Assembly (NCBI RefSeq): GCF_027474825.1
Contig: NZ_CP107030.1
Span: 3,044,529-3,108,528 of the forward strand
Reading direction: 5' to 3'
Source of the DNA: Maribacter halichondriae
GTDB taxonomy: Bacteria; Bacteroidota; Bacteroidia; Flavobacteriales; Flavobacteriaceae
Length of the DNA: 64,000 nucleotides
This document shows, one piece after another, positions 9,466 to 19,900 of this stretch. The notes under the pieces were generated by a model, which saw nothing but the letters and a program-made list of their open reading frames with translations, was not told the origin of the DNA and ran no database searches. How positions within the stretch are numbered: the first letter of the stretch is position 1; each line of letters opens with the position of its first letter. The position numbers and the translations under genes are program-made.

Positions 9466-11121
9466 ATGAAAAAATTGATGATTGTTTGCATAATTTTTCT
9501 TACGATAACTTGCAAACAAAAACCGCAAATATTGGAGACTACTGGAAGTTTTCAAAATTTTATGGAAAATTTCGATACTTCGAGCGATGCTGCTGCCATT
9601 GATGATTTGAGCGAAGCATCTTTTTCAAAGGAGTTGGCCTATACCACAGATATGTTGGCCCAGCTTTTGGCCATCGATACCAACGGATTGGATTTTGAGG
9701 ATAAAATTGATTGGCGGTTCGCACACAGCATTCTTAGGGGAAACGAGATACGACAATCGCGGCACCAATCGTGGAAACGAGACCCCAGGGTATATATGCA
9801 GTTCAGAACCTTGGGCAATATAGTCGAGGGCCCAGATAATCTAGAAGAGAAAATGGAAAAGCTGAAAGAGCGCTTGACCTTGGTGCCAAAACAATTGAAG
9901 AACGGACAGGAACAAATCACTCAATATGTTCCAAGATTTCAAGAATTGGCCCTTTTCATGGCCGAAAATTCCCAAAAACTTTTTAACCATGACCTTCCTG
10001 ATTTTGTCGCACGCACAGATTATGAGAATGCGTTAATGCCACTTATCCGTGAAGCGCAAAAATCCCTGGACAGTTATATAGAATTCCTAGGTGAAAAATT
10101 GGCCGAAGGACCGAAATCAAATTTTGCCATGGGTACCGAAACATACAACCAAATGCTCAAGGAGGAATTTCTATTGGATTATACCCATGAAACCCTTTGG
10201 GAATATGGGAAAATGAAATTCGATGAAACGGTAGCCGAACTCGAAATCTTGGCGAAAGAAATCGACCCGACCAAAACGTGGCAACAATTGGCCATCGAAA
10301 TCAAGAACGATTATCCTGAGCCGCATAAAATGGTCGATGCACATCAACTTTGGGTCGATAGTTCCAAAGCACATATTCTGAACAAAAAGTTGATTCCTAT
10401 TCCTTGGAACGAAAGGGTAGCGGTGGTGCCAAGGGCCGAGTATTTGAGAAAGACATCGTATTACGGTAATTTTTCAAGGGCTCAAGGTAAAGACCAAGAT
10501 AGTATTTTCATGGCGCAATGGATGATCAATCCATTTGAGGATCAGTGGGACGAAAAAACCAAACAAGAATATTTGGTAGAACATGACTGGGGAGTCATCA
10601 TAGTAACCGCACCTCATGAAGCCTACGGCGGTCATCATGTGCAAGGGCTATACCAGATGCACAACCCAAGAAAAATTCGTCGTGAGAATGGACTTTCTTT
10701 ATTTAGCGAAGGTTGGGGGCTCTATAATGAGCAACTCATGTCGGAGACGGGATTTTTTCCGAATAAACGGATTCACTTACGGCAGTTGCAATTGCGTTTA
10801 TGGCGCAATGCCCGTGTGGTTTACGATGTCGGAATGCATACGGGCAAGATGTCGTACGAAGAGGCCATTTCGATGATGACCGATAAGGTGGGTTTTCTTC
10901 GGTGGGCGGCCCAATTGGAAATCGATTCGGCAGCTAGAAGCCCAGGTTATTTTATCGGGTATTTTATGGGCATGAGTGAAATACTTAGAATCCGTGAATT
11001 GTACCGTCAAAAAATGGGCGATGGGTTCACACTATCAGATTTTCATGAGAAACTATTGAAGTTAGGTAATATGCCACCCAAATTAATGGAAGAATCTCTA
11101 CTGTTCGAACTTGGGAGTTAG
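9466..11121 (+). CDS. DUF885 family lipoprotein (putative metallopeptidase)
   Basis: 551 residues starting at ATG 9466, chosen because it directly gives a lipoprotein signal (MKKLMIVCIIFLTITC); an in-frame ATG at 9442 would add eight residues before it. The zinc-like motif HEAYGGHH near residue 382 and the downstream SEGWGLYNE glutamate are hallmarks of DUF885, a family resembling M32-type carboxypeptidases. It most likely acts on peptides in the periplasm. Nothing upstream indicates an operon with GH43, which ends 77 bases earlier. Confidence 0.85.
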   Translation: MKKLMIVCIIFLTITCKQKPQILETTGSFQNFMENFDTSSDAAAIDDLSEASFSKELAYTTDMLAQLLAIDTNGLDFEDKIDWRFAHSILRGNEIRQSRHQSWKRDPRVYMQFRTLGNIVEGPDNLEEKMEKLKERLTLVPKQLKNGQEQITQYVPRFQELALFMAENSQKLFNHDLPDFVARTDYENALMPLIREAQKSLDSYIEFLGEKLAEGPKSNFAMGTETYNQMLKEEFLLDYTHETLWEYGKMKFDETVAELEILAKEIDPTKTWQQLAIEIKNDYPEPHKMVDAHQLWVDSSKAHILNKKLIPIPWNERVAVVPRAEYLRKTSYYGNFSRAQGKDQDSIFMAQWMINPFEDQWDEKTKQEYLVEHDWGVIIVTAPHEAYGGHHVQGLYQMHNPRKIRRENGLSLFSEGWGLYNEQLMSETGFFPNKRIHLRQLQLRLWRNARVVYDVGMHTGKMSYEEAISMMTDKVGFLRWAAQLEIDSAARSPGYFIGYFMGMSEILRIRELYRQKMGDGFTLSDFHEKLLKLGNMPPKLMEESLLFELGS

Positions 11122-11222
11122 GGTAACGCACATAAGGGAAAAGAATGGATTTCGTTAATGGCCATATAATTTCAATCGGCTTTTCCTATCTTGTAGGCAC
11201 TTTTAATCAACCGCTGATTCCG

Positions 11223-12080
11223 ATGAAAAAAAATGTCTTACTAGTATGGTTCGCTCTGGTCACTATCTGTACCGCTTTTGCACAATCCGGCAAGGTTTTC
11301 GACAATCTATCGATGACGAGCAAAATTCTCGATAGCGAACGCAAATATGCGGTCTACCTTCCCCCCGACTACGAAACTTCGGAGCGCAGTTATCCGGTGT
11401 TATATCTTCTGCACGGTGCTACAGATGATCATACCGGTTGGGTGCAATTTGGCGAGGTATTACGCATTGCCGATAATGGTATTAAAGATGGTACGGCCAC
11501 ACCAATGATCATTGTCATGCCCGATGCCGACACCCGTCGTATGGGATATTTTAACGTGGGCGATTGGAAGTATGAAGATTTCTTCTTCGAAGAACTGATG
11601 CCCCATGTTGAGCAGAAATATCGTATTAAAGGAGAAAAAAGATACCGTGCCGTTGCAGGACTCTCCATGGGTGGCGGGGGTTCTTTTATGTACGCCTTGC
11701 GGCATCCTGAACTATTTTCGTCGGCTTGCCCATTAAGTGCCTATGTAGGGCCATTGACCATCGAGGCGATGAAAGCGCAAGGTAAGAGAAGGGGTGAAAA
11801 ATATTCCGATGCCGAGATTAAAACCTATATGGAAAATTACAATGCACTGAATTTGATTGAAAGCGTTCCCGTTGAAAAAACAAAGTCCGTTCGCTGGTAC
11901 ATTGACTGTGGCGATGATGATTTTCTATATGAAGGGAATAGTCTTGTGCATATCGCCATGAAGAAAAAAGAAATTCCCCATGAATATCGCGTACGAGATG
12001 GAGGCCATAGTTGGGCCTACTGGCGCGATGCCCTTCCTACGGTATTAGGTTTTGTTTCCGACGCTTTCCATCAAAATTAA
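11223..12080 (+). CDS. Secreted esterase (CE1/esterase D-like alpha/beta hydrolase)
   Basis: 285 residues from ATG 11223, which starts a clean signal peptide ending at TAFAQ; the longer open frame from 11145 would bury it. The nucleophile elbow GLSMGG (Ser near 148), the acid region CGDDDF and the final GGHSWAYW histidine form a complete catalytic triad. The family includes feruloyl and acetyl-xylan esterases and S-formylglutathione hydrolase. A secreted member near GH43 suggests removal of acyl groups from plant or algal glycans, but the substrate is inference. Confidence 0.88.
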   Translation: MKKNVLLVWFALVTICTAFAQSGKVFDNLSMTSKILDSERKYAVYLPPDYETSERSYPVLYLLHGATDDHTGWVQFGEVLRIADNGIKDGTATPMIIVMPDADTRRMGYFNVGDWKYEDFFFEELMPHVEQKYRIKGEKRYRAVAGLSMGGGGSFMYALRHPELFSSACPLSAYVGPLTIEAMKAQGKRRGEKYSDAEIKTYMENYNALNLIESVPVEKTKSVRWYIDCGDDDFLYEGNSLVHIAMKKKEIPHEYRVRDGGHSWAYWRDALPTVLGFVSDAFHQN

Positions 12081-12097
12081 AATCATAATTCAATATA

Positions 12098-15000
12098 ATG
12101 AGATTAAAAAGTAGATTATTGCCAATTTCGGTTCTGGTATTTTTCACGATGATTTTTTCATGTGACAGTACCCCTAAACTCCCCAAAGAAACACCTTTGG
12201 TTATTTATGAAGATTCCTTAACGGGTCTTGAAAGGGCCAAAGAAATACGTGAAAATACTCCTGCCGTCTTGACCAAGGGGTTGACCATGTCACTCTGGGC
12301 ATCCGATTCGTTGGCACCCGATCCCATTGCGATGTCGATCGATAATGAAGGAAGTATATATCTAACCCGTACTAACCGCCAAAAGAATTCGGAATTTGAT
12401 ATTCGAGGGTATCGCGATTGGATGACGCCCTCCATTTCCTTTCAATCCGTAAAAGACCGTCGTGCCTTTTTGCACGAGACCTTTGCGCCTGAAAAAAGTG
12501 AGGAAAATTCTTGGTTACCCGATTTGAACAACGATTCCATTCACGATTGGAAAGATTTACGGGTCGAAAAGGAAGAAGTTTGGCGATTGGACGATAAAAA
12601 CAAAGATGGTCTTGCTGAAACATCCACAAGAATATTGAACGACTTTAATGAAGAGATTACCGATTGTGCCGGGGCACTCTTGGTTCGTGACAATGATGTA
12701 TTCGTTGGTGTGGGTCCCGATATGTGGCGCCTAACCGATACGAACGATGATGAGGTATTGGATACAAAAACATCATTGGCCCATGGCTTTGCCGTGCACA
12801 TCGGGTTCGGGGCGCATGGTATGTCAGGAGCAATCGAAGGTCCAGACGGAAAGATTTACTGGGGTATCGGAGATATCGGTGCGAACATCACAAAAGATGG
12901 TACGAATTACAAATATCCGAATCAGGGCATCATCGTAAGAGCCAATCCCGATGGGAGTGATTTTGAGATTTTTGCGGCAGGATTAAGAAATACGCACGAA
13001 TTTGTATTCGATGCCTATGGAAATATTATTTCTTCCGATAATGATGGGGATCACCGTGGCGAAAGCGAACGTTTGGTACATATTGTCGAGGGGCACGATG
13101 CGGGCTGGCGAGCAAACTGGCAATATGGAAAATATACGGATCCCATGAATAACGGCTATAATGTTTGGATGGATGAAAAGCTGTATGTTCCAAGATGGGA
13201 AGGTCAGGCGGCGTATATTATTCCTCCGATTCAGAATTTTCATAATGGTCCCACGGGTATGGTTTATAACCCAGGCACTGCTTTGGGTAAGGATTGGGTA
13301 GACAAGTTCTTCTTGGTCGAATTTGTTGGAAATCCTACCAACTCGCACATCTGGTCTTTCAGTCTCAAACCAAAAGGCGCTTCATTTGAACTAGAAGCGG
13401 AGACAGATGTAGTCAGCGGTATTTTACCGACCGGAATGCGTTTTGGCCCCGATGGGGCATTGTACGCCGCCGATTGGATCAATGGTTGGGGAACAAAAAA
13501 CTACGGTAGGGTCTGGAAGTTCGATGTGACCGACGATAAAAACGATTTAGCTTCCGAACGAAAGCAAACCGAACATTTGATAACCTTGGATTATTCCGAT
13601 CAATCGGCCGATGACCTAGTGAAATTGTTGGCGTATCCTGATATGCGTATTCGTCAAAAGGCCCAATTTGAATTGGTGAATCGAGGCCGTAAAGGTTTTA
13701 CTTCCTTCAAAGAAACATTGGAAACATCCAGCGATCAATTTGCAAAGATTCACAGTATTTGGGGCATAGGCCAGCTCGCAAGTAAAGATTTGAATCGTGC
13801 CGAAGCATTGATTGGTTATCTGAAGGATACTGATTCTGAAATCATCGCTCAATCGGCTAAGATTATAGGCGATGTAAAATTTGTCGATGCAGCCGCTGAG
13901 CTCATTCCCTTGTTGAAAAACAACAATCCACGTGTGAAATTTTTTGCCGCACAAGCCTTGGGAAGAATTCAATATAAAGAAGCCGTACAACCCTTATTGG
14001 ACATGATTGCCGCCAATAGTGATACCGATGTCTATTTGAGACATGCTGCGGTATTGGCCCTTTCAAGAATTGGTGAGGAGGCCCCCATAGTAGCTTTAGA
14101 GGGTAACCCGAATCGCAGCCTTCGCATTGCGGCCGTTTTGGTACTTAGAAGAATGCAGAGCCCCGAAGTGGGCCGGTTCTTAAAGGATGAGGATGAATAT
14201 ATCGTTACCGAGGCTGCTCGTGCTATCAATGATGATTGGTCGATTGAGGCAGCTTTACCGGCACTCGCCTCGTTATTGAACGAAGAACGTTTTTCTTCTG
14301 AGCCGCTATTGCGAAGAAGCATCAATGCCGCCCTTCGCGTGGGTGGTGAAGAGGAATTGAACAACCTGATCGCCTTTGCCAAACGGCAAGATGTTCCTTC
14401 AAATTTAAAAGGGGAAGCTTTGGCCGCTATCGGCACATGGGCGTCACCATCGGTCTTAGATCGTGTTGATGGTCGATATCGTGGGGAAATAAAAAGAGAC
14501 GCGGCACCGATAAAACAAAAGATTGAAGGATTGATTCCCGAATTTTTACTAGAGTCTGATGAAAACATATTGGTTGCAGTTTCCAAGACGCTAAGTGCCT
14601 TGGGTGTTGACTCACAAAATGATAAATTGCGCAAGATCATGGAAACGCATAAATCACCCAGTGTTCGTTCTGCCATGTTGGATGCATTGGGGAAATTGAA
14701 TTACGAGAACATCGAATCGGCTATGCAGGCGGGAATGAAAGATTCCGATTTTGAAGTGCGTACTACGGCTCTTGGTCTACTTCCTGAATTGGAGCTGGAT
14801 GCGAAAGACCTTCCGGCCATTGTGAATCCGGTTTTTGTAAAAGGCTCGATTCGTGAGCAGCAAAAAATGATGGGCGTTCTTGGTGAAATGCCTTTGGACA
14901 AGACAGAATCGGTACTCGGTCAAATGATAGTGAAGGCCAAATCGAAAAAACTTCCGTCGGCGGTAATTTTAGACCTGATCGAGGCCGTCGAGGCATCAGG

Positions 15001-15508
15001 GTCGGAAAAGTTGGCCGCGGAACTGGCCCCCTTAAAAGCTACGGGAAATACTTTCGAGGCATTTAAAGAAACCTTGGAAGGCGGTAATTTGCGACAAGGC
15101 TGGCGGTTCTTCAATAATAATTCGACAGGTCAGTGCGTACGCTGCCATTCCGTCGGAGGTTCCGGGGGCATAGTCGGTCCAGAATTGGACAATATCGGAA
15201 ATGTTCTGAGCAGGGAACAACTACTGGAGGCGTTGATAGATCCAAGTAAAAGATTGGCGCCTGGCTACGGTACCGTTACGGTGACTTTTAAAGACGGGCA
15301 GGTTGCTACCGGCGTACTTATGGAGGAAACATATCGTGAATTGATTCTGCGCACCACCGATGCCGAACCCATGGAAATTGCAAAGGAGCGAATCAAGAAT
15401 GTAGAAAATTCAATGTCAAGCATGCCACCGATGGGGAGTGCAATGTCAAAGCGTGAGATTAGGGATGTCATCGAATTTCTGGCCAATCTTAAGAGAAAAG
15501 ATAGTTGA
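12098..15508 (+). CDS. Large lipoprotein: PVC-type dehydrogenase-like propeller, HEAT repeats and C-terminal cytochrome c
   Basis: 1136 residues with a lipoprotein signal ending at MIFSC. Residues about 50-480 resemble the soluble sugar dehydrogenase-like propeller of 'PVC-type heme-binding CxxCH' proteins (for example the AHGMSGAIEGPDGKIYWGIGD blade). About 490-950 contains HEAT-like helical repeats. A heme-binding CVRCH is at about 1013-1017, followed by VGPELDNIG and an axial-ligand region. Such proteins probably oxidise sugars or alcohols in the periplasm and pass electrons to a cytochrome chain. It begins 17 bases after the esterase and its stop overlaps the next gene's start, so an operon is likely. 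Confidence 0.85.
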   Translation: MRLKSRLLPISVLVFFTMIFSCDSTPKLPKETPLVIYEDSLTGLERAKEIRENTPAVLTKGLTMSLWASDSLAPDPIAMSIDNEGSIYLTRTNRQKNSEFDIRGYRDWMTPSISFQSVKDRRAFLHETFAPEKSEENSWLPDLNNDSIHDWKDLRVEKEEVWRLDDKNKDGLAETSTRILNDFNEEITDCAGALLVRDNDVFVGVGPDMWRLTDTNDDEVLDTKTSLAHGFAVHIGFGAHGMSGAIEGPDGKIYWGIGDIGANITKDGTNYKYPNQGIIVRANPDGSDFEIFAAGLRNTHEFVFDAYGNIISSDNDGDHRGESERLVHIVEGHDAGWRANWQYGKYTDPMNNGYNVWMDEKLYVPRWEGQAAYIIPPIQNFHNGPTGMVYNPGTALGKDWVDKFFLVEFVGNPTNSHIWSFSLKPKGASFELEAETDVVSGILPTGMRFGPDGALYAADWINGWGTKNYGRVWKFDVTDDKNDLASERKQTEHLITLDYSDQSADDLVKLLAYPDMRIRQKAQFELVNRGRKGFTSFKETLETSSDQFAKIHSIWGIGQLASKDLNRAEALIGYLKDTDSEIIAQSAKIIGDVKFVDAAAELIPLLKNNNPRVKFFAAQALGRIQYKEAVQPLLDMIAANSDTDVYLRHAAVLALSRIGEEAPIVALEGNPNRSLRIAAVLVLRRMQSPEVGRFLKDEDEYIVTEAARAINDDWSIEAALPALASLLNEERFSSEPLLRRSINAALRVGGEEELNNLIAFAKRQDVPSNLKGEALAAIGTWASPSVLDRVDGRYRGEIKRDAAPIKQKIEGLIPEFLLESDENILVAVSKTLSALGVDSQNDKLRKIMETHKSPSVRSAMLDALGKLNYENIESAMQAGMKDSDFEVRTTALGLLPELELDAKDLPAIVNPVFVKGSIREQQKMMGVLGEMPLDKTESVLGQMIVKAKSKKLPSAVILDLIEAVEASGSEKLAAELAPLKATGNTFEAFKETLEGGNLRQGWRFFNNNSTGQCVRCHSVGGSGGIVGPELDNIGNVLSREQLLEALIDPSKRLAPGYGTVTVTFKDGQVATGVLMEETYRELILRTTDAEPMEIAKERIKNVENSMSSMPPMGSAMSKREIRDVIEFLANLKRKDS

Positions 15509-15690
15509 TGAGTATAAAAAAAGTCGTTATTCAAGCGTTGGTGGCTGTTACCTTATTCATAATTATCGCCTTGATTATAGAGGGGGATTTCAGCCAAAAA
15601 ATGATTCTGGAAAAAACCCGGAACGGGGTCGTTTTCGGTTTGCTATATGCAGTATATATTGTTGTGAGGGATAAATTCATCAAAAGGTAA
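15508..15690 (+). CDS. Small membrane protein (60 aa)
   Basis: Starts at ATG 15508, which overlaps the TGA of the preceding gene (TGATG), typical of coupled translation. Two hydrophobic stretches (VIQALVAVTLFIIIAL and GVVFGLLYAVYIVV) are separated by a short charged loop, and the protein ends KFIKR. I recognise no family. Its position between a cytochrome-bearing lipoprotein and an aldo/keto reductase suggests a minor accessory role. Confidence 0.7.
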   Translation: MSIKKVVIQALVAVTLFIIIALIIEGDFSQKMILEKTRNGVVFGLLYAVYIVVRDKFIKR

Positions 15691-15696
15691 GAAATA

Positions 15697-16668
15697 ATGA
15701 AATACCGAAGATTCGGAAGAACAAATTGGAAGGTCAGTGAGGTAGGTTATGGAATGTGGGGTATGGCCGGGTGGACGGAATCTGATGATGCCCAGTCAGC
15801 AAAGTCGTTAGATCTGGCGGTTGAAAACGGGGTGAATTTTTTCGATACCGCTTGGGGATATGGTGAGGGTCATAGCGAAGAATTATTGGGGCAACTGGTG
15901 CGAAGACATCCTGATAAAAAATTATATACGGCTAGTAAGATTCCTCCTAAAAATTTTCAATGGCCTGCAAAACCTGATTATACCTTCGAGGATTCGTACC
16001 CTACTTCACATGTGATGGAATACACCGAAAAGACCTTGAAAAATTTAGGCTTGGAACAAATCGATTTGATGCAGTTCCATACTTGGGACGATGGTTGGAG
16101 CGATCGTGAGGAATGGCAGCGTGCCATCGAAGATTTAAAGCGGTCGGGAAAGGTTGCCGCAATGGGCATCAGCGTCAATCGCTGGGAGCCCGAAAACGGA
16201 ATCAAAGCCTTGAAGACCGGAAAATTGGATGCCGTTCAGGTCATATATAATATTTTCGACCAGAATCCCGAAGATGAACTTTTTCCTTTGTGTGATGAAA
16301 TGGATATTGGGGTAATTGCACGGGTACCTTTTGATGAAGGCACCCTGACCGGTACAATAACTAAGGAAACCACTTTTCCGGAAGGGGATTGGCGAGGCAC
16401 CTATTTTGTCCCCGAGAACCTGAATTCAAGTGTCGAGCATGCCGATGCCTTGCGACCCTTGATTCCCGAGGGGATGACCATGGCCGAAATGGCACTGCGA
16501 TTTATAACCATGAACAAATCTGTCGCTACAATGATTCCCGGTATGCGAAAAGCGCGGAATGTGTTGGTCAATACCGCCATCAGTGATGGCAAAGGGCTTT
16601 CCCCAGCATTACATCAAGAACTGAAAAATCATCGTTGGGATCGGAAGCCTACGTCTTGGTCGCAGTAA
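15697..16668 (+). CDS. Aldo/keto reductase
   Basis: 323 residues of a NAD(P)H-dependent TIM-barrel oxidoreductase. FFDTAWGYGEGHSEELLG contains the catalytic Asp and Tyr, YTASKI the Lys, and LMQFHTW the His. The C-terminal part keeps the cofactor-binding IPGMRKARNV. It begins 6 bases after the small membrane gene and is followed by a hairpin terminator, so it closes the operon that begins at 11223 or 12098. A role in sugar or aldehyde metabolism linked to the upstream dehydrogenase is inference. Confidence 0.93.
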   Translation: MKYRRFGRTNWKVSEVGYGMWGMAGWTESDDAQSAKSLDLAVENGVNFFDTAWGYGEGHSEELLGQLVRRHPDKKLYTASKIPPKNFQWPAKPDYTFEDSYPTSHVMEYTEKTLKNLGLEQIDLMQFHTWDDGWSDREEWQRAIEDLKRSGKVAAMGISVNRWEPENGIKALKTGKLDAVQVIYNIFDQNPEDELFPLCDEMDIGVIARVPFDEGTLTGTITKETTFPEGDWRGTYFVPENLNSSVEHADALRPLIPEGMTMAEMALRFITMNKSVATMIPGMRKARNVLVNTAISDGKGLSPALHQELKNHRWDRKPTSWSQ

Positions 16669-16991
16669 GTCATATAATAATGAACATTTTTCTTAATGTT
16701 CTAGTTTTTTACCTCGATTGATCCATTATGTTTTTAAAAATAATGGCTGTCATTTTATACATCTATACCTTCACTGCCTAAATTTCAAATTGTGTTAACG
16801 AGTCATCCGGAAATTAGGACAGGTTCATTTAGTGTATTACAGCGATGTTTTTTGTGTTTTGTCTAAAAAAGGCATAATGGCGCCAAAAAAGTACTGAAAA
16901 TGATAAAAGTCATTTTGAATCTTTCGAGATGAAGGTAATTTTGGGGGCTGAAGCTTAGATATAAGCTATATAATCTTTTTAAATCGAACTG
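16669..16991. other. Intergenic region between aldo/keto reductase and sugar dehydrogenase
   Basis: The left end holds a terminator. The rest is AT-rich with no coding potential that I can support. It probably contains the promoter of the following gene, but no TAnnTTTG box with correct spacing is evident. Confidence 0.5.
16682..16710 (+). terminator. Intrinsic terminator after the aldo/keto reductase gene
   Basis: GAACATT and AATGTTC form a perfect 7-bp stem with a short T/C loop, followed by TAG and six T. It is 13 bases past the stop codon of the aldo/keto reductase. Confidence 0.75.
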
Positions 16992-19900
16992 ATGAGAAAA
17001 AGTAAACCCCACCTTATACGGCTTTTCATTTTTGGTATAGCTGTAGCTCTTCTATCCTTTATCCCATTTTTTGCCGGTCCCGGCTTAACATCTCCTGAGC
17101 CGATTGGCAAGTTCGTGAATGGGATATTTCCAAGTCAAACCCCGACTCAGAAGCCTTATAGAATTGCGTTTCCGAACCTCAGTTTCGATTCACCACTAAC
17201 ATTTACTCCGATACCTAACACCAATGTATTGGTCGTAGGGCAACGCAATGGGATTGTCTATTCATTTCAAAATGATGACGCGGTAAACGGTAAGAACCTA
17301 TTGGCTGATCTTTCTGAAGATGTTGGCATCGTATGGGACGGCGGTTTTTTAGGGCTGGCCTTACATCCTGATTTTGGTCAGCAGGGTAAAAACTATATGT
17401 ATGTATGGTATACCTCTAAAGATGCACAGGGAAGGCATTACCCCGATTCGTTTCTGAGTGGCTTCGGGTGTAATCTTGAAGATTATTGGGGCAGTTTTCT
17501 CTATTTGAAAAGAATAGAAGTAGACCCAACCACCTATGTCATGGTGCCGGGTTCGGAATTTACCATGATAAAGATGAGAATGTATGGATCTACACATAGG
17601 GGCGGCGGAATGGTCTTTGGCGATGACGGATTTTTGTATGTGGCTACCGCCGACCAATGTGCGTACAGTAAGCCCCAAGATATTGTAGGTAATCTAGATG
17701 GGGGCGTGCTACGAATCGATGTAGATATGGATGTAACAAGGAGCCATGCGCCTATACGAAGAATGCCGGAAGATACACGTTTTGCCGATGAGATTTCCGG
17801 GGAAGGGTATTTCATCCCGAATGACAACCCATTTTTGAGTGCAACAGGGGATAATTTTGAGGAGTATTACACGCTAGGTCATAGAAATCCCCATAGAATG
17901 ACCAAAGACCGGTCGACTGGCACGATGTATATCGGTGAAATCGGCGAGAATACCCATGAAGAAATCAATGTGGTCTCAAGAGGGAAGAATTACGGATGGC
18001 CTATATTCGAAGGTAACATAGCAGGCGGTTCTAGTCAGTGCACTGAAATGTACAATAATATGGCCCATGAACATCCCTTGGTCGCTTTCCCTCGTACCGA
18101 TGCTAATGCGATTATTGGTGGTTTTGTGTATAGGGGTAATGAAATGCCAGATTTTTATGGTAAATATATATGTGCTGATTATGGTGTAGGCGAAGAAATA
18201 TGGGCGGTCGATACTACCACGGGCGAGTATGAATTTTTGACCCAATTTTCTCCGACCGATATAATATCATTTGGAGAGGATCATAATGGGGAATTGTATT
18301 TATTGAGTGAGGGTGATGGAGTCTTCTTATATAGACTTACCCAAAATTCAGGTAGTTTTGGCGAGGTTCCCCAGCTTTTGTCCCAAACTGGGATTTTTCA
18401 AAATTTAGAGACCTTGACACCCAATGATGGGGTAATACCTTATGACATGACCGAGGCCTTTTGGTCGGATGGCGCATTGAAAAATCGTTGGATGGCGGTA
18501 CCTAATGATGGCACGCATGATACCCCGGAGGAACAAATTGAGTTTTCCGAGAACGGTGATTGGAAGTTTCCGGTCGGGTCAGTACTAGTAAAACATTTGG
18601 AACTACCCATAGATGAGAACGATCCTTCAGTTGTAAAACGATTGGAAACCAGATTCGTCATCAAGGGGGATGATGGGTCTTACTATTATCTGGTATACAA
18701 GTGGAATGAAGAGGGTACCGATGCAGTTCTTTTAGAAGGTAGCCTGGATGAACAGGTAACGGTAACCCAGGCTGACGGAAGTACCCGGGTTCAAACATGG
18801 CACTACCCGAATAGCCCGGAGTGTTTTGCCTGTCATGACACTGGCGGTACTCTGGGTCCCAGAACCCGGTATCTTAATAAAGATTTCACCTATGATAAAA
18901 CAGGTATCAACGCAAACCAATTGGTCACCTTGAGCTATTTGGGTATTTTGGATGAAAGTATCGATGATACCAAAGCTACTCAATATCAAACCCATAAGGC
19001 AATGGACGATTTGAATGCGACCCTCGATGAGAGGGCCCGTTCCTATTTGGACCTTAACTGCGCATATTGTCATCGACCAGGTAGATCCGGTGAAAGGGCA
19101 CAGTTCGACCTAAGGTTGTTCAACACTCTGGAACAAACAGGTCTTTTGACAGCTGGCACCAATACTCCTATAGGTATACCAGGAGAGAAAATAATAGTAC
19201 CTGGTGATGCATCCCAATCTATTTTATACCATAGGACAAATTCAGTGAATACTACGATAATGATGCCTCCTTGGCTAAAAATTTAGTGGATGAAAAGGCC
19301 GTTATTCTAATTAGGGAATGGATCAATCAATTGGATACCAATGTACCATCAACTAGTATTCAGCCCGGAATTTATCAAGTGACCAACGTAGGAAGCGGAA
19401 AAGTAATGGATGTTTACAATTCTTCAATAGAACCTTTGGCCGATATCGTACAGTCTGATTTAAGTGCTGCTACAAGCCAACAATTTATGTTCGAGTCCAC
19501 AGATATCAGTTTCTTTACAATCAAGGCCGAAAGCGGTAATTATTTGGATGTAGAGGGCGATGGGCAAAGTTCGGGCACAAATGTCTTGCAGTATCCTTAC
19601 CATGGTAATGCGAATCAACAATGGGCTATCGAATATTTGGGCAATGATGAGTATGCCATTAAAAGTAAGTCCAATGGTTTGTATTTAGGGGTGGAGAATA
19701 ACTCAGTACAGAACGGTGCCAGCATAAAGACCTATTTGAACGATGGCTCGGATTTTATGAAGTGGAGATTTGCGAGTTTGGGTAGTATTGCGGTTTCAGG
19801 TGTTGCCCTTTCGGCCGGTGAGCTAATATTGAACGTAGGTGAAAGTGCAGATTTGGTAGCGTTGATAAGTCCAACTAATGCGAGTAATACCGCGGTAACT

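Noticed and set aside
14032..14676. Long minus-strand open frame of 214 codons inside the cytochrome lipoprotein gene
   Set aside because: It lies wholly within a clearly coding HEAT-repeat region on the plus strand and shows low-complexity Ser/Arg/Ala composition typical of an antisense shadow.
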